Source of the DNA: Prorocentrum cordatum
Lineage: Eukaryota > Sar > Dinophyceae > Prorocentrales > Prorocentraceae
DNA length: 44,973 bases
NCBI GenBank assembly: GCA_963575745.1
Contig: CAUYUJ010022516.1
Location: 77,501-122,473, forward strand
Direction: 5' to 3'
Positions 42,839-44,973 of the stretch are shown here, piece by piece; the first letter of the stretch is position 1; each line of letters opens with the position of its first letter. A model generated the notes under the pieces. It saw nothing but the letters and a program-made list of their open reading frames with translations. It searched no databases and was not told the origin of the DNA. A program made the position numbers and the translations under genes.

Positions 42839-43415
42839 CAATTACTCAATATGAATACTACTACTCTCCCTCTTCTCCTGATGACGTCTTGGGAATGTTC
42901 GCCCCCCCCCGCGTACTGTTTTTTATACAGGTTTCCCCGGAGTTGGACTTTCGCCTGCATTTTTTTCCAAAATGCTGCTCTCGCTGAGGCGCCGGCCTCA
43001 TTTTCGGGCCCCGCTCGTTCCGAATCGTGCTCCCGGTGCAGCGTTGGCATCATTTCCGCCGGCGCCCAGGCTGCACGCCCGAGCCGGCGCCCGGGCCGGC
43101 GCTCGGGCCAGGTCCGGAGCTGGTTCCGGCCGGCGCTGGAAAATAGAGTTCCGAGGCGGCGCCGAAAAAATGCTATTCCAATACACATTTTTCTTGTGAA
43201 AATGTTGAATTTCTGCTTCCGGCGCCTGGGAGGCCTCCCGGGCCGATTCCGACGCCCAGGCCGGCGCCCGAGCCGGCCGAACGCGCGAGCTGGCGCCTGG
43301 GCCGGCGCCTGGGCCGGGTCCGGAGCCGGTTCCGGCCGGCGCCAGAAAATTGAGTTCCGAGGCTGCGCCGAAAAAAGGCCATTCCAACACAATTTTTTCT
43401 TTTGAAAATGCTGAA
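42838..43415 (+). mobile_element. Family A composite element, copy A3, 5' part
   Basis: The ordered modules match the start of copy A2 read in reverse: CACAATTACTCAATATGAA, ACTACTCTCCC, TGATGACGTC, AAAATGCTGCTCTCGCTGAG, CGAATCGTGCTCCC. Two GC-rich submodules containing TTCCAATACACATTTTT-type or related sequence follow (about 43168 and 43380). Sequence after 43415 departs from the family. Confidence 0.7.
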
Positions 43416-43539
43416 TTATCCCGGCAAAGCAACCTAACAGCGATGTGTAGGAGCATATCTGGAAGCACCCCCCTTACGATTCAGATGAGAATCCAGTTGT
43501 AGAATTCTGCTGTTCTCGCAGTCGTAGTCGCATTCGCGA

Positions 43540-43897
43540 TGACAGTCGCAGTGGCAACGGCAGTCACAGTCACAGCCTCAGCCTCAGCCTGCCTCGGCCT
43601 CAGCCTCAGCCTGCCTCAGCCTCAGCCTGCCTCAGCCTCAGCCTCAGCCTGCTTCAGCCTCAGCCTCAGTCTGCCTTCAGCCTCGGCCTCAGCCTCAGCC
43701 TGCCTCAGCCTCAGCCTGCATCAGCCTCAGCCTCAGCCTCAGCCTGCCTCAGCATCAGCCTCAGCCTCAGCCTCAGCCTGCCTCAGCCTCAGCCTCAGCC
43801 TGCTTCAGCCTCAGCCTCAGTCTGCCTTCAGCCTCGGCCTCAGCCTCAGCCTGCCTCAGCCTCAGCCTGCCTCGGCCGCAGCATCAGCCTGCCTCAG
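43540..43897. repeat. CAGCCT hexamer array
   Basis: GCCTCAGCCT and GCCTGCCTCA units over about 350 bp, with a ~140-bp higher-order duplication (CTGCTTCAGCCTCAG near 43650 and 43802). It reads as a Ser/Ala/Leu/Cys-rich artefact. Confidence 0.95.
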
Positions 43898-44225
43898 CAT
43901 TCAAAATGTGGCCCAGGAATGGAGTTCTGGGAACTCGAAGAACACGAAGTGGCCTACAGTTGGCTCCGGGCATTCAAAATCATGCCCAGGAATTGAGTTC
44001 TGGGAACTTGAAGAGCACGAAGTGGCCTACAGTTGGCTCCGGGCATCCAAAATGTGGCCCGGGAATGGAGTTCTGGGAACTCGAAGAGCACGAAGTGGCC
44101 TACAGTTGGCTCCGGGCATTCAAAATGTGGCCCGGGAATGGAGTTCTGGGAAGTCGAAGAGCGCGAAGTGGCCTACAGTTGGCTCCGGGCATTCAAAATG
44201 TGGCCCGGGAATGGAGTTCTGGCAG
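43898..44225. repeat. 73-bp minisatellite, 4.5 copies
   Basis: Copies start with CATTCAAAAT or a variant at 43898, 43971, 44044, 44117 and 44190, each exactly 73 bp apart; the last is truncated near 44223. The unit ends GGCCTACAGTTGGCTCCGGG. All three plus frames are open, so one continuous frame reads the unit in three successive phases. Confidence 0.95.
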
Positions 44226-44359
44226 CGCCAAAAGCGATTTTGCGAGGATGTCCAAAGCGATTTGGGCTTCGGCGGCAGCCGCCCCGGGTCCCGCCCCGAC
44301 CCCCCTGTGGAGTCATCTGCTTCTCTTTTGACACCACTCGAAACCTATCAGTCTTCGCT

Positions 44360-44836
44360 GTTAGGTAATTTCTGCTTCTGGCGCCCGGGAAGCCTTCCCC
44401 GGAGTTAGGTTTTCGCTTGCAATTTTTTCCAAAATGCTGCTCTCGCTGATCCGCCCGCCTCATTTTCGGGCCCCGCTCGTTCCGAATCGTGCTCTCGCTG
44501 CAGCGCTGACCTCATTTCCTTGCTTCCGCTCGTTCCGAATCGTGCTCCCGCTGCAGCGCTGGCCTCATTTCCGCGCTTCCGCTCGTTTCGACTGGTGCTC
44601 CCGCTGCAGCGCTGGCGTCATTTCCCGTGCCATGCCACGGCATGCAATGCAATGCCAGGTTGATACTACGCTTCGCGGTGCTCTTCTACGCCATGCCATG
44701 CCGTGCTCTACAATGCATCGCGTACCCTTTCGGGATCATCGCCCTGCTTGACATCCGACTGTGCGAGTAGAGAGGGGATCTGCGCCATGGTAAAGGGGGT
44801 AGGATGTCAGATATGACGCGAGCGCACCTAGCTTGT
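44360..44836 (+). mobile_element. Family A composite element, copy A3, 3' part
   Basis: It resumes with TTTCTGCTTCTGGCGCC and AAAATGCTGCTCTCGCTGA, four CGAATCGTGCTC/CTGCAGCGCTG modules, CCATGCCACGGCATG, GCTTCGCGGTGCTCTTCTA, GACATCCGACTGTG and GGATGTCAGATATGACGCGA. The last ~240 bp match copy A2 in reverse almost throughout. With 42838-43415 it may be one element split by the two tandem arrays. Confidence 0.7.
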
Positions 44837-44839
44837 CCT

Positions 44840-44973
44840 CCCCCCTCCTCCTGCTGCTGCTGCTGCTGCTGCTCCGCCTCCTCCTCCTCCTCCTTCCCTT
44901 CTCCTCCCCCTCCAGGAGGAGGAGGAGGAGGAGGAGGAGGAGGAGAAGGAGGAGGAGGAGGAGGAGGAGGAGG
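44840..44973. repeat. CTG/CTC then GGA microsatellites at the window end
   Basis: CTG and CTC repeats to about 44912, then GGA repeats to the window end. The strand switch forms a potential hairpin. Confidence 0.95.

Noticed and set aside
42064-43392. 442-residue minus frame
   Set aside because: It crosses family A, a CTC microsatellite and unassigned GC-rich DNA, with no continuous domain.

Overview
The window reads as nuclear DNA of a dinoflagellate-like alga, mostly repeat-rich accessory sequence. Four things point there: a LINE whose reverse-transcriptase protein carries a C2H2/C2HC zinc-finger tail; a second, decayed LINE on the other strand; a KDZ-type transposase with an N-terminal cysteine cluster; and a cluster of sequences at 25.45-25.51 kb resembling the 3' end of the dinoflagellate trans-spliced leader. 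There is no bacterial gene organisation, operon, CRISPR array or recognisable rRNA/tRNA gene. The genus cannot be fixed from sequence alone.

Layout. 0.4-4.3 kb, minus strand: nearly full-length LINE (endonuclease, RT, zinc-finger tail) broken by one in-frame TAG and one frameshift. 4.3-9.6 kb: purine/pyrimidine microsatellites, a small inverted-repeat element (MITE-B1) and two inverted copies of a composite interspersed element (family A) around a 100-N gap. 9.8-21.3 kb: a large GC-rich satellite (short units around CCCAAGA, organised in ~0.45-0.55 kb higher-order units with AT-rich islands), interrupted by a 143-bp nested palindrome, a MITE-like element (MITE-C), three CTAGAAC hairpins each followed by a TATG/TA microsatellite, and an 89-bp tandem array. 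The satellite is in plus orientation at 10.7-18.4 kb and in minus orientation at 19.2-21.3 kb, 4.6-4.9 kb and 38.9-39.5 kb.

21.6-25.4 kb: short tandem repeats, MITE-B2 and a GC-rich stretch without a recognisable gene. 25.45-29.2 kb, plus strand: possible spliced-leader relics followed by a heavily mutated LINE with an RT catalytic box reading YADH. 29-34 kb: mostly unassigned, with a ~200-bp repeat pair and MITE-B3. 34.96-36.53 kb, minus strand: KDZ transposase (cysteine cluster plus catalytic domain), broken by one TAG and one frameshift, abutting an ~0.8 kb GAC-rich minisatellite with an eight-fold conserved core. 39.85-41.15 kb, minus strand: the only candidate host gene, a set of hydrophobic segments spread over frames, as expected for an intron-containing membrane-protein gene; its identity is unknown. 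41.35-41.54 kb: a 187-bp element with 48-bp terminal inverted repeats. 42.7-44.97 kb: another family A element containing a CAGCCT array and a 73-bp minisatellite.

No pathway can be assembled here. The coding content is transposon-derived except for the tentative membrane protein, and most of the remaining sequence is tandem repeat whose long open frames are a composition effect.
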